Assembly: GCA_965232015.1 (NCBI GenBank)
Contig: OZ246946.1
Coordinates: 434,001 to 498,000 of the forward strand
DNA length: 64,000 nt
Source: JAJEAO01 sp963667635
Lineage (GTDB): Bacteria; Acidobacteriota; Vicinamibacteria; Marinacidobacterales; Marinacidobacteraceae
Reading direction: 5' to 3'
Under the pieces are notes generated by a model. That model saw nothing but the letters and a program-made list of their open reading frames with translations. It was not told where the DNA came from and searched no databases. Both the position numbers and the translations under genes were made by a program. Of the stretch, positions 32,301 to 37,022 are shown piece after piece. Each line of letters begins with the position of its first letter. Position 1 is the first letter of the stretch.

Positions 32301-35300
32301 GTAGCGGGGGAGCTGGGAGGGGCGCCGGTGCGGCTGCTGGACCTGGATCCGGAGGGCGAGCTGGACGCGGGAGAGCTGGCGACGGAGTTGGTGCATGGGG
32401 GGGCGGAGACGGAGGTGGCGCGTCGGGGGGGCCGGCGGCGTGCGCCGCGGCTGGTGCGGTGTGGGGCGTCGGCGGTGGAGTCGGGGGATGTGGTGCGGGG
32501 CGACCGGACGTTTCTGTTGACGGGGGGGATGGGAGGAGTTGGGCTGGCGGTGGCGGAGTGGCTGCTGGAGGAGGGCGCGGGGGCGGTGGTGCTGAACGGC
32601 AGGGGTGCGCGGGGAGCGGCGGAGATCAGCCGGCTGCGGGAGCTGGCGGCGGGGCGGGGTGCGGAGGTTCGGGTCGAGCTGGGGGACGTGAGCGATCCGG
32701 AGGCGGTGCGGCGTCTGGTGGCGCGGGCGGGGCCGGAGTCGGGGCTGCCGCCGCTGGGGGGGGTGTTCCACTGCGTGGGGGCGCTGGCGGACGCGGCGCT
32801 GGGGAACCAGGACTGGGCGGGGTTCGAGCGGGTGCTGTGGCCGAAGGTGCTGGGGGCGTGGGAGCTGCACCGCGCGACGCGGGAGCTGGAGCTGGACCGT
32901 TTCGTGCTGTTTTCGAGCGTATCGGGTTTGGTGGGGAACCCGGGGCAGGCGAACTACGCGGCGGCGAACGCGTTCCTGGACCAGTTGGCGCTGCACCGGC
33001 GGGCGCTGGGGCTAGCGGGGCAGGCGATCCAGTGGGGCCCGTGGTCGGGGGCGGGGCTGGCGGAGGATGCGCGGGGCCGGCTCGCGGATCGGCTGTCGGG
33101 CACGGGGGCGGGCTGGCTGACGCGGGAGGAGGGGCTGGCGGCGCTGGAGCGGGTGCTGAAGGGGGACCGGGGGAGCGCGGCGGTGGTCGCGATGGACTGG
33201 GAGCAGGTGGGGCGGGGGGGCCACCGGCGGCCGGCGCTGCTGTCGGAACTGGTGGCGGGGGAGAGCCCGCGGGAGCTGGCGGGGGAGCTGGCGCTGCGGC
33301 TGGGGAGGGAGCCTCCGGGCCGGCGGGAGGATGCGCTGCGGCGGTTCGTGCGGGAGGAGGTGCGGGCGGTGCTGCGGCTGGAGGCTCCGCCGGCGGAGGA
33401 CGTGGGGTTTTTCGATCTGGGGATGGACAGCGTGACGGCGGTGGAGCTGCGGAACCGGCTGAACCGGGCGCTGCCGGAGAGCGGGGCGGCGGCGACGGTG
33501 GTGTTCGATCATCCGACGGTGGGGAAGCTGGGGCGGCATCTTGCGGAGGAGCTGGGCTGGGCTTCGGTGGCGGCGGCGGCGCCGCCGGCGCCGGCGGGGG
33601 GGCCGGGAGAGCGGATCGCGGTGGTGGGGCTGGGCTGCCGTTTCCCGGGGGGCGGGAGCCCGGCGGCGTTCTGGGCGCAACTGGCGGCGGGGGGCGATGC
33701 GGTGCGGCGGGGCCGGCCGGACGACCTGATGCTGCGGGTGCCGGGGATGGGAGAAGACCCGTGGGGGGGCTACGTGACGGGCCTCGACCGCTTCGACGCC
33801 GGGTTCTTCCGGATCGCGCCGGTGGAGGCGCGGCTCATGGACCCCCAGCAGCGGCTCCTCCTCGAGACCAGTTGGCACGCCCTCGAGGATGCGAACATCG
33901 CCCCGGACTCGCTGCGGGGCAGCCGGACCGGCGTGTACGCCGGGATGGGCGGATCCCAGGATTACGCCCAGTTGATCGCCGCCTCCGGGATGTCCGCCGG
34001 CGGTATCAGCGCCGTGGTCGGGAACAACGCAAGCAGCGCCATCGGCCGCATCGCCTACGCGCTGGGTCTGGAGGGGCCCGCGATCGCGTTGGACACCGCG
34101 TGTTCGTCGTCGCTGGTGGCGATCCACCAGGCGATGACAGCGCTCCGGCAGGGGGAGGCGGACCTCGCGCTGGCCGGGGGAGTGAACGCGGTCCTGATCT
34201 CGGTGACGACCCGCATGTTCTCGGACGCGGGGATGCTGGCCCCGGACGGCCGCTGCAAGACGTTCGACGCGCGGGCGGACGGCTACGTGCGGGGGGAGGG
34301 TTGCGGGGTGCTGGTGCTGAAGCGGCTCTCCGAAGCGGAGCGTGACGGGGACCGGATCCTGGGAGTGCTGCTGGGTTCGGCGGTGAACCAGGACGGGGCA
34401 AGCGCGGGGCTGACGGTCCCGAACGGGCCGGCGCAGGAGCGGGTGATCCGGGAGGCGCTCGCGCGGGCGGGGGTTCCGCCGTCGGGGGTGGACTACCTGG
34501 AGACGAACGGGACGGGTACGGAGCTGGGAGATCCGATCGAGGTGCGGGCGGCGGCGTCGGTGTACGGAGAGGGTCGGGAGGCGGAGCGCCCGCTGCTGCT
34601 GGGCTCGGTGAAGACGAACGTGGGGCACCTGGAGGCGGCGGCGGGGGTGGCGGGGGTGATCAAGGTGCTGCTGTCGCTGCGGGCGGGGGTGATCCCGAAG
34701 CACCTGCACTTCGAGACGCCGAACCCGCGGATCGCGTGGGAGGAGCTGCCGGTGCGGGTGACGGCGGAGGCGGAGCCGTGGCCGGAGCGGCCGGATCGTT
34801 CGCGGCGCGCCGCGGTCAGCGCGTTCGGCCTGTCCGGTACGAACGCCCACATCGTCCTCGAAGCGGACGCGACGAGAACGGACGGCGTCTTCGGGGCAGC
34901 GGGCGCGCCGCGCGAGGTCCCGCTCCGCTTCCCGGCGGGGATCCCGCGCCCGGGCGCGGCGGGTCCCGCCGCCGGGACGCGCGTCCGACGGCTCTACCCG
35001 CTTTCCGCGCTATCCCGGGGAGCGCTCCGCCGGCTCGCGCGCCGGCACCTCGATTTCCTCGCGAGCGAGGACGCCGCGGGCCCGACCACCGATCCGGCGG
35101 ATGTCGCATGGACCGCCGCTACCGGGCGCGCCCACCTTCCGGTGCGCGCCGGCGTCGTCTTCAGAGGCCACGAGGATCTTCTCGATTCCTTGCAGCGGCT
35201 CTCGAAAGCGACGAAGGCCTCCCGAGCGTCCCCCGAGGGCAAGATCGCGTTTGTGTTCGCGGGTGAGGAAACGGTTCGAACCGGGTTCTGCCGCGGCCTC

Positions 35301-37022
35301 TACGAGACGGAACCGGTCGTGCGGACCGTGCTCGACGAGTGCGAAGCAGTGTTCCGGGACGAATGCGGAGAGTCGCTGCTGACCGGCATGTTCGCTGCCG
35401 CGCCCCAGGGTCCGGAGGCGCCGGAGCGGTCCCAGCCGGTCCTCTACGCTCTCTCGGCGGCCCTTTCCGCACTCTGGTCGAGCGTTGGCGTCGAACCGGA
35501 CATCGTCGTGGGCTTCGGCGCTGGCGAGCTCGCCGCCGCGCACGCCGCCGGGGTGTTCGGGCTCGAGGACGGACTTCGCTTTGCGCTCCGGCGCGGCGCG
35601 CTGCTCTCCCGCTCGGCGCCGCCGGACGACCTGGAGGACGCGCTCCCGGTGGGAGCGGCCGGCCGGCCGGCCCGGACCCTGGTACGCGGCACGGATGGGG
35701 AGGTGCTCGGATCGGAGGATCTGCTCGACGCGGCGGCGTGGCGTCGGCAGGCGTTGGCCAAGCCGCGCTTCCCGGCCGCCCTGGCGTCGCTGACGGCCCT
35801 CGGCGTGGATGTCTTCATCGATATCGGCCCCGGCGCCCACCTGGCGCCCAGCATCACGGACGCCCTGGGAGACCGGCTGCCGCGCGGCGCCGTGGTGCTG
35901 TCGAGCCAGCAACCGAATGCGGCGGCCCGAGCCGAGGGCGCCGATGGCGGATTCGTGGATGCCGTCGGGCATCTCTACGAGACCGGTCGGAAGATCGCGT
36001 TCGAGGGCCTTTTTGCCGGGGAGCGCCGACGGAAGGTGGCGCTTCCCGGGTACGCATTCGAGCGGGAGCGGCACTGGGTCGAGCCGCCGAAGCCGCGCCG
36101 CCGGGTCGTACGGCATCCGCTGCTGGGAGAACGGCGCGTCTCGGGCCGGGGAGAGGTGACCTTCGAGACCGATCTCTCGAGCACGGACCCCGCCTGGCTT
36201 CGCGACTTCGAGGTGTCCCGGAATCTTGTCGCGCCGCCGGCGCTCTTTGCCGCGCAGGCGGTCTCCGCCGGACTCTCCGAGGGGACGGGGGAGGGTGTTA
36301 TTGTGGAGCGTCTGGACATCGAGCGCCCGCTGCTGCTGGCGCGGGCGGCGCCCCGAGAGCAGCACGCGCCCGGCCGCACGGTTCAGGTCGTTGTCGGGGC
36401 GGCGGCCGATGGGGACAGCGCCCGCGATTTCCACGTCTTCAGTTGCGGCCTGGCCGACGACGCCTGGATTCCGCATGCCACCGCCGGAGTGGTCGTCGCC
36501 CCGGACATGCCGGAAGGCCCCGTCCGGCGCTCCCTCGAAGGCGGTTTGGAGGGGCTGGCGGCCGCTGAGACATCCACGTTCTACCGGGGCCTCCGGAAGG
36601 CGGGAGTGCAGGTCGGATGGTCGCTTCGCAGCCTGACGGGGCTTCGCGTCGGCGAGGGTGCAGCGAGGGCCGAAGTCAGCCTGCGGGCGGCGATGGACGC
36701 CCGCGCGGCGCCCGCCCATCCGGTGCTGCTCGATGGGTGTTTCCAGGTCGCGGCGCTGGCCGCCGCCGGAGCGCAGGGCTCGACGCCGCTCGTGTTGATG
36801 GGCTGGGACCGGCTCCGGCTCGCGGGGGCGCTTCCCCGCCGGTTCGTGTGTCAGGCGGTCGCCGCGAGACCACATCCGTCGGCGGAAGGGACCGACCCGG
36901 ATGTCCGTCGGGTGGACCTGTGGCTGTTCGACGAGTCCGGGGCGGAGATCGGGAACGTCTCCGGCGCGCGCCTGCGGCCGGCGAAGCGCTTCGCCTCTGA
37001 CCGGCCGCCTCCGGGGGTGTGA
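14295..37022 (+). CDS. Type I modular polyketide synthase PKS-B, 7575 aa, with degenerate terminal module
   Basis: This enzyme receives the chain from PKS-A and performs up to four further extensions. The ATG at 14295 was chosen because it overlaps the PKS-A stop (ATGGCTGA). It begins a short Arg/Glu-rich helix-like leader of about 28 residues, typical of a docking segment, immediately before the first KS. An in-frame start at 14223 would read through PKS-A coding sequence. Domain order: KS-AT-KR-ACP (B1), KS-AT-KR-ACP (B2), KS-AT-DH-KR-ACP (B3), KS-AT-KR-ACP (B4), KS-AT-DH (B5). No cMT, ER or thioesterase is present. Module B5 has lost catalytic residues in all three domains. Blocks of 2-3 kb are nearly identical between modules. 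By eye the third codon position is strongly G-rich in B2-B4, while the first half of B1 and the last 2.2 kb are more C-rich, like the chromosomal genes. Confidence 0.97.
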   Translation: MAEAAVPAALARRLLREVRARREEAARIRSPIAIVGMACRFPGGEDPAAFWRQLAAGADAVTHGRPDGALARAGPSSSPWGSYVPGLDLFDARFFGIAPVEAELLDPQQRLLLEVSWEAIEDAGLNPGSLAGSRTGVFAGIMSNDYGDLIPLPEGDVARGFHYVTGNSASTAIGRVAFTLGLEGPAVAVDTACSSSLVAMHQAAVALQRSEVDLALSGGVNAMLLPRVTLLLQAAGMLAPDGRCKTFDAAANGFGRGEGCGMLVMKRLADAERAGDRILGVLRGSAVNHDGASAGLTVPNGSAQERVIAEALDRAGLEPATVDYLEAHGTGTELGDPIELRAAAAAYGRGRSPDRPLLIGSVKTNVGHLESAAGVAGVIKVLLALNADVIPPHLHLERPNPRVDWDLLPLRVTTEATAWPRVEGRPRRAAVSSFSFSGTNAHVVIEGPPRDREAPDALVGARSVLPTRASEPAGAAGAGRPPHREDEPLAARTVRVLPLSGKTPKAVADLAGRYAAWIGEREADLSPEALADVAYVAGGGRRHFEWRAAIPFRDVRGLKERLGEVAAAGGAVAARPTGKTAFLFTGQGSQWVGMGRELYGTEPVFREVLDRCEGVFREERGASLLAVMFGDAGAEGDLDRTEWTQPALYALSCSLAALWSGVGVRPDVVLGHSVGELAAAQAAGVFGLEAGMRFAVRRGALMGGLPPGGAMTAVFAPVDRVEQLVSAVGGEPAGARLDIASENGAHQVVSGATELVAAFEARCVREGLRSERLRTSHAFHSALMDPVLADLGAAAGDLAAGAPLVPLVSNVTGRVVRTAEPLDGAYWRLQARAPVAFASGVEALAELGVGVLIEVGPRAVLGPMAALSWPEREVGDGPGSGPVVVTSLGRERSFAEAVSGAYEAGLSVSFAGLFAGERRRRVSLPTYPFQRERHWARKPEWRGVGGGRAAAAGGEELLYEVVWRDAAMEEVAPAAGRWVVCAGAGPLGRDLAEELRRRGREVTLAGSGEGWSGGEGEEGAGDRERWREFFAGLGEELAGVVYLEGVTDEGAGATAAALGADLRRIGGGALALSQGLQDAGVRPFSGVWFVTRGGQVFPEEASGGLAGAALWGFGRTVAGELGGAPVRLLDLDPEGELDAGELATELVHGGAETEVARRGGRRRAPRLVRCGASAVESGDAVRGDRTFLLTGGMGGVGLAVAEWLLEEGAGAVVLNGRGARGAAEISRLRELAAGRGAEVRVELGDVSDPEAVRRLVARAGPESGLPPLGGVFHCVGALADAALGNQDWAGFERVLWPKVLGAWELHRATRELELDRFVLFSSVSGLVGNPGQANYAAANAFLDQLALHRRALGLAGQAIQWGPWSGAGLAEEARGRLADRLSGTGAGWLTREEGLAALERVLKGDRGSAAVVAMDWEQVGRGGHRRPALLSELVAGESPRELAGELALRLGREPPGRREDALRRFVREEVRAVLRLEAPPAEDVGFFDLGMDSVTAVELRNRLNRALPESGAAATVVFDHPTVGKLGRHLAEELGWASVAAAAPAAAGGPGERIAVVGLGCRFPGGGSPAAFWAQLAAGGDAVRRGRPDDLMLRVPGMGEDPWGGYVTGLDRFDAGFFRIAPVEAESLDPQHRLLLEVSWEALEDAGLDPGGLKGSRGGVYMGIGSNDYARFVDSGEINLYSATGTSFATAIGRVAFVLGLEGPALAVDTACSSSLVAIHQAVSGLQRGEADLALAGGVNAILLPGAEDTLGTSGALAADGRCKTFDARADGYVRGEGCGVLVLKRLSDAERDGDRILGVLLGSAVNQDGASAGLTVPNGPAQERVIREALARAGVAPSGVDYLEAHGTGTELGDPIEVGAAASVYGEGRAAERPLLLGSVKTNVGHLEAAAGVAGVIKVLLSLRAGVIPKHLHFETPNPRIAWEELPVRVTAEAGPWPERDRPLRAGVSSFGISGTNAHLVLEGYPPARRTPPVLPVGGRQLTPTSGWSWGIAGLESGAPARESGAPARGPGAAALAARRRLLPLSGRSGAALSALAGRYAGWLGEGEEEADWERLSDMAWTAGVGRSHFGVRAGLVFRDGLDLGEQLALLASEGGAREALSSEAPKVAFLFTGQGSQWVGMGRELYGTEPVFREVLDRCEAAFVEERGESLRAVMFGEEGAAGDLDRTEWTQPALFALSAGLTELWRSVGVSPAAVLGHSVGEIGAAWASGALGLEDGLRFAARRGALMGALPDGGGMAAVFAPVEEVESEVQETNTGSEGAGLSVAAENGTHVVVSGPVRLLTSLRRRLGERGVRTKGLRTSHAFHSGLMEPVLLELEEAAGALRWEAPEIPLVSNLTGREAGAEELGDGGYWRRQARERVRFASDPDDGASAVSGVEALAELGVGVLIEVGPRAVLGPMAALSWPEDSDGSASGPAVVASLGRETGFAEAVAGAYEAGLSVSFAGLFAGERRRRVSLPTYPFQRERHWVRKPEWRGVGGGRAAAAGGEELLYEVVWRDAAMEEVAPAAGRWVVCAGAGPLGRDLAEELRRRGREVTLAGSGEGWSGGEGEEGAGDRERWREFFAGLGEELAGVVYLEGVTDEGAGATAAALGADLRRIGGGALALSQGLQDAGVRPFSGVWFVTRGGQVFPEEASGGLAGAALWGFGRTVAGELGGAPVRLLDLDPEGELDAGELATELVHGGAETEVARRGGRRRAPRLVRCGASAVESGDAVRGDRTFLLTGGMGGVGLAVAEWLLEEGAGAVVLNGRGARGAAEISRLRELAAGRGAEVRVELGDVSDPEAVRRLVARAGPESGLPPLGGVFHCVGALADAALGNQDWAGFERVLWPKVLGAWELHRATRELELDRFVLFSSVSGLVGNPGQANYAAANAFLDQLALHRRALGLAGQAIQWGPWSGAGLAEDARGRLADRLSGTGAGWLTREEGLAALERVLKGDRGSAAVVAMDWEQVGRGGHRRPALLSELVAGESPRELAGELALRLGREPPGRREDALRRFVREEVRAVLRLEAPPAEDVGFFDLGMDSVTAVELRNRLNRALPESGAAATVVFDHPTVGKLGRHLAEELGWASAAAVAPAPAGGPGERIAVVGLGCRFPGGGSPAAFWAQLAAGGDAVRRGRPDDLMLRVPGMGEDPWGGYVTGLDRFDAGFFRIAPVEAESLDPQHRLLLEVSWEALEDAGLDPGGLKGSRGGVYMGIGSNDYARFVDSGEINLYSATGTSFATAIGRVAFVLGLEGPALAVDTACSSSLVAIHQAVSGLQRGEADLALAGGVNAILLPGAEDTLGTSGALAADGRCKTFDARADGYVRGEGCGVLVLKRLSDAERDGDRILGVLLGSAVNQDGASAGLTVPNGPAQERVIREALARAGVAPSGVDYLEAHGTGTELGDPIEVGAAASVYGEGRAAERPLLLGSVKTNVGHLEAAAGVAGVIKVLLSLRAGVIPKHLHFETPNPRIEWEELPVRVTAEAGPWPERDRPLRAGVSSFGISGTNAHLVLEGYPPNGGGPDVVVGSLAEEAGALESRARRVLPLSGRSGAALGELAGRYAGWLGEGEEDADWERLSDMAWTAGVGRSHFGVRAGLVFRDGLDLGEQLALLASEGGARAAVSSEPPKVAFLFTGQGSQWAGMGRDLYETEPVFREVLDRCEAAFSEERGESLLPVMFGEEGAAGDLDRTEWTQPALFTLSAGLTELWRSVGVSPSAVLGHSVGEIGAAWASGALGLEDGLRFAARRGALMGSLPAGGGMAAVFAPVEEVESEVQETNAGSEGVGLSVAAENGTHVVVSGPVRLLTSLRRRLGERGVRTKGLRTSHAFHSGLMEPALLELEEAAGALRWEAPEVSLVSNLTGREAGAEELGDGGTWRRQARERVRFATGVGTLAELGVGVLIEVGPRAVLGPMAALSWPEREVGDGPGSGPVVVTSLGRERSFAEAVSGAYEAGLSVSFAGLFAGERRRRVSLPTYPFQRERHWARTSRHRLAGPRHPLLGVRHELASGEIAFEAELTATAPTWLGDHRLFGRVVVPGAFYGGQAAGALAAEEAPDGVAVEEVRFERPLVLTAEESGGDWSRVVQFVLGGGDGASGRTWEVYGRGSEDQPWVRHAAGRVRGASLDAAEDLTAAQLETLRSGLEPRDMDAGYRELREAGYGYGPAFRGVRALWSGPREALGEVALAAGAEEEGVMAHPALLDASFQVFGGISGLPDQEEDGEALWLPVGWERFWLRKGLPERLLCYARRVDEGESGEARRADLFLYGMEGEALGGFEGLELRRARRAALLLGFAGFRELLYDVRWREAARGDGARAGDRESGVWVLSGGSGPGAAAVAASLRGGGDTVEVFGEEEGGAAAPPEGRKRWRSRLEGLAGKGRLRGVVCLDGVTGTGPEATAAEFRSDLERGTGRALALVQGLNDAGASPDTGLWIVTRGGQVVGGEAGGGELSGAALWGFGRTVARELPELGVRLVDLDPGETEWGPRLLEELVSPDEETQVAWREGRRLAPRLARLPVRPGPEGGGRVRADRSYLVTGGTGGIGLTVAGWLVERGAGAVVLNGRREPAAAVRAEIARLRGQGAEIRVALADVADEDAASRLVAGIGPAAGLPPLGGVIHSVGALADGSVAHLDRERFARALWPKALGAWHLHRATLELDLDLFVLFSSTAGVFGNPGQTNYAAANAFLDQLARYRRERGLPGQAVAWGLWSGVGMGEAARDRLEERLAGSGVDWLTPAQGIEALAYLLREDVGTAVVAPVDWSAFEPGAPGRSPFFAELTVDEGDEPAAAGDFVARVRAARPAEREGLAVAFVQEEVRAALRLAAPPPAETGFFELGVDSVMAVQLRNRLNQALAGAYVAPNTVVFDYPTPARLGRHLLEQLGELRDEPAAAGPRLVARGAEDRVAIVGMACRFPGGPDVETFWAQLAAGGQAVTPGRPEELVPGDRNGGEGPFGAYLTGLDRFDAEFFRIAPVEAEFMDPQHRLLLEVSWEALENAGRDPAGLRGSRTGVWVGIMNADYGSLVSSSGEAAAESFYLSTGNGAAAASGRVAFALGFRGPAIAVDTACSSSLVTIHQAAAALARGEVDLALAGGVNAIVIPDLTRLFEHASLLAPDGRCKTFDARADGYVRGEGCGVLVLKRLADAERDGDRILGVLLGSAVNQDGASAGLTVPNGPAQEDVIREALARAGVAPSGVDYLEAHGTGTELGDPIEVRAAASVYGEGREAERPLLLGSVKTNVGHLESAAGVAGVIKVLLSLRAGVIPKHLHFETPNPRIEWEELPVRVVSETMAWPETEGRPRRAGVSSFSLSGTNAHLVLENYPPARRTPPVLPVGGRQLTPTSGWSWGIAGLESGAPARESGAPARGPGAAARGPGGAALAARRRLLPLSGRSGAALGELAGRYAGWLGEGEEEADWERLSDMAWTAGVGRSHFGVRAGLVFRDGLDLGEQLALLASEGGARAAVSSEPPKVAFLFTGQGSQWVGMGRELYETEPVFREVLDRCEAAFVEERGESLRAVMFGEEGAAGDLDRTEWTQPALFALSAGLTELWRSVGVSPSAALGHSVGEIGAAWASGALGLEDGLRFAARRGALMGSLPGGGGMAAVFAPVEEVESEVQETNAGSEGVGLSVAAENGTHVVVSGPVRLLTSLRRRLGERGVRTKGLRTSHAFHSGLMDPALLELEEAAGSLRWEAPEIPLVSNLTGREAGAEELGDGGYWRRQARERVRFASDPDDGASAVSGVEALAELGVGVLIEVGPRAVLGPMAALSWPEDSDGSASGPAVVTSLGRETGFAEAVSGAYEAGLSVSFAGLFAGERRRRVSLPTYPFQRERHWVRKPEWRGVGGGRAAAAGGEELLYEVVWRDAAMEEVAPAAGRWVVCAGAGPLGRDLAEELRRRGREVTLAGSGEGWSGGEAEEGAGDRERWREFFAGLGEELAGVVYLEGVTDEGAGATAAALGADLRRIGGGALALSQGLQDAGVRPVSGVWFVTRGGQVFPEEASGGLAGAALWGFGRTVAGELGGAPVRLLDLDPEGELDAGELATELVHGGAETEVARRGGRRRAPRLVRCGASAVESGDVVRGDRTFLLTGGMGGVGLAVAEWLLEEGAGAVVLNGRGARGAAEISRLRELAAGRGAEVRVELGDVSDPEAVRRLVARAGPESGLPPLGGVFHCVGALADAALGNQDWAGFERVLWPKVLGAWELHRATRELELDRFVLFSSVSGLVGNPGQANYAAANAFLDQLALHRRALGLAGQAIQWGPWSGAGLAEDARGRLADRLSGTGAGWLTREEGLAALERVLKGDRGSAAVVAMDWEQVGRGGHRRPALLSELVAGESPRELAGELALRLGREPPGRREDALRRFVREEVRAVLRLEAPPAEDVGFFDLGMDSVTAVELRNRLNRALPESGAAATVVFDHPTVGKLGRHLAEELGWASVAAAAPPAPAGGPGERIAVVGLGCRFPGGGSPAAFWAQLAAGGDAVRRGRPDDLMLRVPGMGEDPWGGYVTGLDRFDAGFFRIAPVEARLMDPQQRLLLETSWHALEDANIAPDSLRGSRTGVYAGMGGSQDYAQLIAASGMSAGGISAVVGNNASSAIGRIAYALGLEGPAIALDTACSSSLVAIHQAMTALRQGEADLALAGGVNAVLISVTTRMFSDAGMLAPDGRCKTFDARADGYVRGEGCGVLVLKRLSEAERDGDRILGVLLGSAVNQDGASAGLTVPNGPAQERVIREALARAGVPPSGVDYLETNGTGTELGDPIEVRAAASVYGEGREAERPLLLGSVKTNVGHLEAAAGVAGVIKVLLSLRAGVIPKHLHFETPNPRIAWEELPVRVTAEAEPWPERPDRSRRAAVSAFGLSGTNAHIVLEADATRTDGVFGAAGAPREVPLRFPAGIPRPGAAGPAAGTRVRRLYPLSALSRGALRRLARRHLDFLASEDAAGPTTDPADVAWTAATGRAHLPVRAGVVFRGHEDLLDSLQRLSKATKASRASPEGKIAFVFAGEETVRTGFCRGLYETEPVVRTVLDECEAVFRDECGESLLTGMFAAAPQGPEAPERSQPVLYALSAALSALWSSVGVEPDIVVGFGAGELAAAHAAGVFGLEDGLRFALRRGALLSRSAPPDDLEDALPVGAAGRPARTLVRGTDGEVLGSEDLLDAAAWRRQALAKPRFPAALASLTALGVDVFIDIGPGAHLAPSITDALGDRLPRGAVVLSSQQPNAAARAEGADGGFVDAVGHLYETGRKIAFEGLFAGERRRKVALPGYAFERERHWVEPPKPRRRVVRHPLLGERRVSGRGEVTFETDLSSTDPAWLRDFEVSRNLVAPPALFAAQAVSAGLSEGTGEGVIVERLDIERPLLLARAAPREQHAPGRTVQVVVGAAADGDSARDFHVFSCGLADDAWIPHATAGVVVAPDMPEGPVRRSLEGGLEGLAAAETSTFYRGLRKAGVQVGWSLRSLTGLRVGEGAARAEVSLRAAMDARAAPAHPVLLDGCFQVAALAAAGAQGSTPLVLMGWDRLRLAGALPRRFVCQAVAARPHPSAEGTDPDVRRVDLWLFDESGAEIGNVSGARLRPAKRFASDRPPPGV
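14382..18890 (+). other. PKS-B module B1: KS-AT-KR-ACP
   Basis: KS about 14382-15640 is intact (DTACSSS, EAHGTGT, KTNVGH). AT about 15775-17100 has GHSVGEL and SHAFHS, indicating malonyl-CoA. KR about 17150-18560 has TGGMGGVG, with Ser, Tyr and Asn present and ALAD for the B-type LxD feature. ACP about 18585-18890 has GMDSV. The KS and first part of the AT differ from the other modules; from about 16040 the sequence becomes near-identical to them in patches. Predicted unit: beta-hydroxy without a methyl branch. Confidence 0.92.
17103..20198 (+). repeat. Near-identical intragenic block, copy 1 (B1 KR-ACP plus B2 KS)
   Basis: By eye this matches 21714-24809 with a constant offset of 4611 bp and only scattered substitutions (for example T to C near 17942). 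It spans the KR and ACP of one module and the KS of the next, so the duplicated unit crosses module borders. Confidence 0.9.
18950..23510 (+). other. PKS-B module B2: KS-AT-KR-ACP
   Basis: KS about 18950-20190 is intact. A palindromic repeat fills the KS-AT linker. AT about 20355-21715 has GHSVG and SHAFHS. KR about 21770-23170 and ACP about 23190-23500 are nearly identical to those of B1 at an offset of 4611 bp. Predicted unit: beta-hydroxy. Confidence 0.92.
20198..20343 (+). repeat. Palindromic-repeat insertion in the KS-AT linker of module B2
   Basis: Contains CCACCAGTTCTCCCGGTGG and two tandem ESGAPAR-coding units. Positions 20270-20300 are the exact reverse complement of the intergenic copies at 50728-50758 and 50770-50800 (31 bp each). 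Read in frame as RRTPPVLPVG and onward without a stop. Confidence 0.92.
21714..24809 (+). repeat. Near-identical intragenic block, copy 2 (B2 KR-ACP plus B3 KS)
   Basis: Second copy of the block at 17103-20198. Identity ends where the B2 linker repeat begins and the B3 linker takes a different sequence. The two copies are separated by less than 2 kb containing an AT domain. Confidence 0.9.
23555..28905 (+). other. PKS-B module B3: KS-AT-DH-KR-ACP
   Basis: KS about 23555-24805 is almost identical to the B2 KS. The KS-AT linker has no palindromic repeat and may show the uninterrupted form. AT about 24890-26215 is intact. DH about 26220-27140 starts with HPLLG and keeps His (DHRLFGRVVVP, near 26340) and Asp (DASFQ, near 26859). 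KR about 27150-28590 (TNYAAAN) and ACP about 28615-28905 (GVDSV) are distinct from B1, B2 and B4. Predicted unit: alkene. Confidence 0.92.
28960..33560 (+). other. PKS-B module B4: KS-AT-KR-ACP
   Basis: KS about 28960-30215 is intact and has its own N-terminal sequence. The linker holds a second large palindromic repeat. AT about 30405-31750 has GHSVG and SHAFHS. KR and ACP (about 31815-33560) are a third near-identical copy of those in B1 and B2. Predicted unit: beta-hydroxy. This is the last module with a complete set of catalytic residues. Confidence 0.92.
30225..30393 (+). repeat. Palindromic-repeat insertion in the KS-AT linker of module B4
   Basis: Nearly the same sequence as the B2 linker insertion, with one extra short unit (ARGPG) at the 3' end. 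Positions 30296-30326 again match the 31-bp intergenic palindromic unit at 50.7 kb in reverse complement. Confidence 0.92.
31761..33829 (+). repeat. Near-identical intragenic block, copy 3 (B4 KR-ACP plus start of B5 KS)
   Basis: Third copy, offset by 10047 bp from copy 2, with one added codon in the ACP-KS linker. Identity breaks sharply at 33830 inside the B5 KS, where other copies continue GAGTCG and this one reads CGGCTC. Similarity returns at about 34240-34790, so the B5 KS is a mosaic. Confidence 0.88.
33605..36985 (+). other. PKS-B terminal module B5: catalytically degenerate KS-AT-DH
   Basis: KS about 33605-34865 keeps Cys (DTACSSS) and the second His (KTNVGH), but the HGTGT histidine is Asn (AAC at 34506-34508; ETNGTGT). 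AT about 34990-36090 reads GFGAG where GHSVG is expected (35511-35525), has lost the GQGSQ motif, and lacks roughly 90 residues including HAFH. DH about 36105-36985 has Phe in place of the catalytic His (DFEVSRNLVAPP; TTC at 36207-36209) but keeps DGCFQ. There is no KR, ACP or TE. In other PKS families, KS domains lacking this His pass chains on without extending them. The block may be a non-elongating or structural release platform, or simply decayed. Confidence 0.88.
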
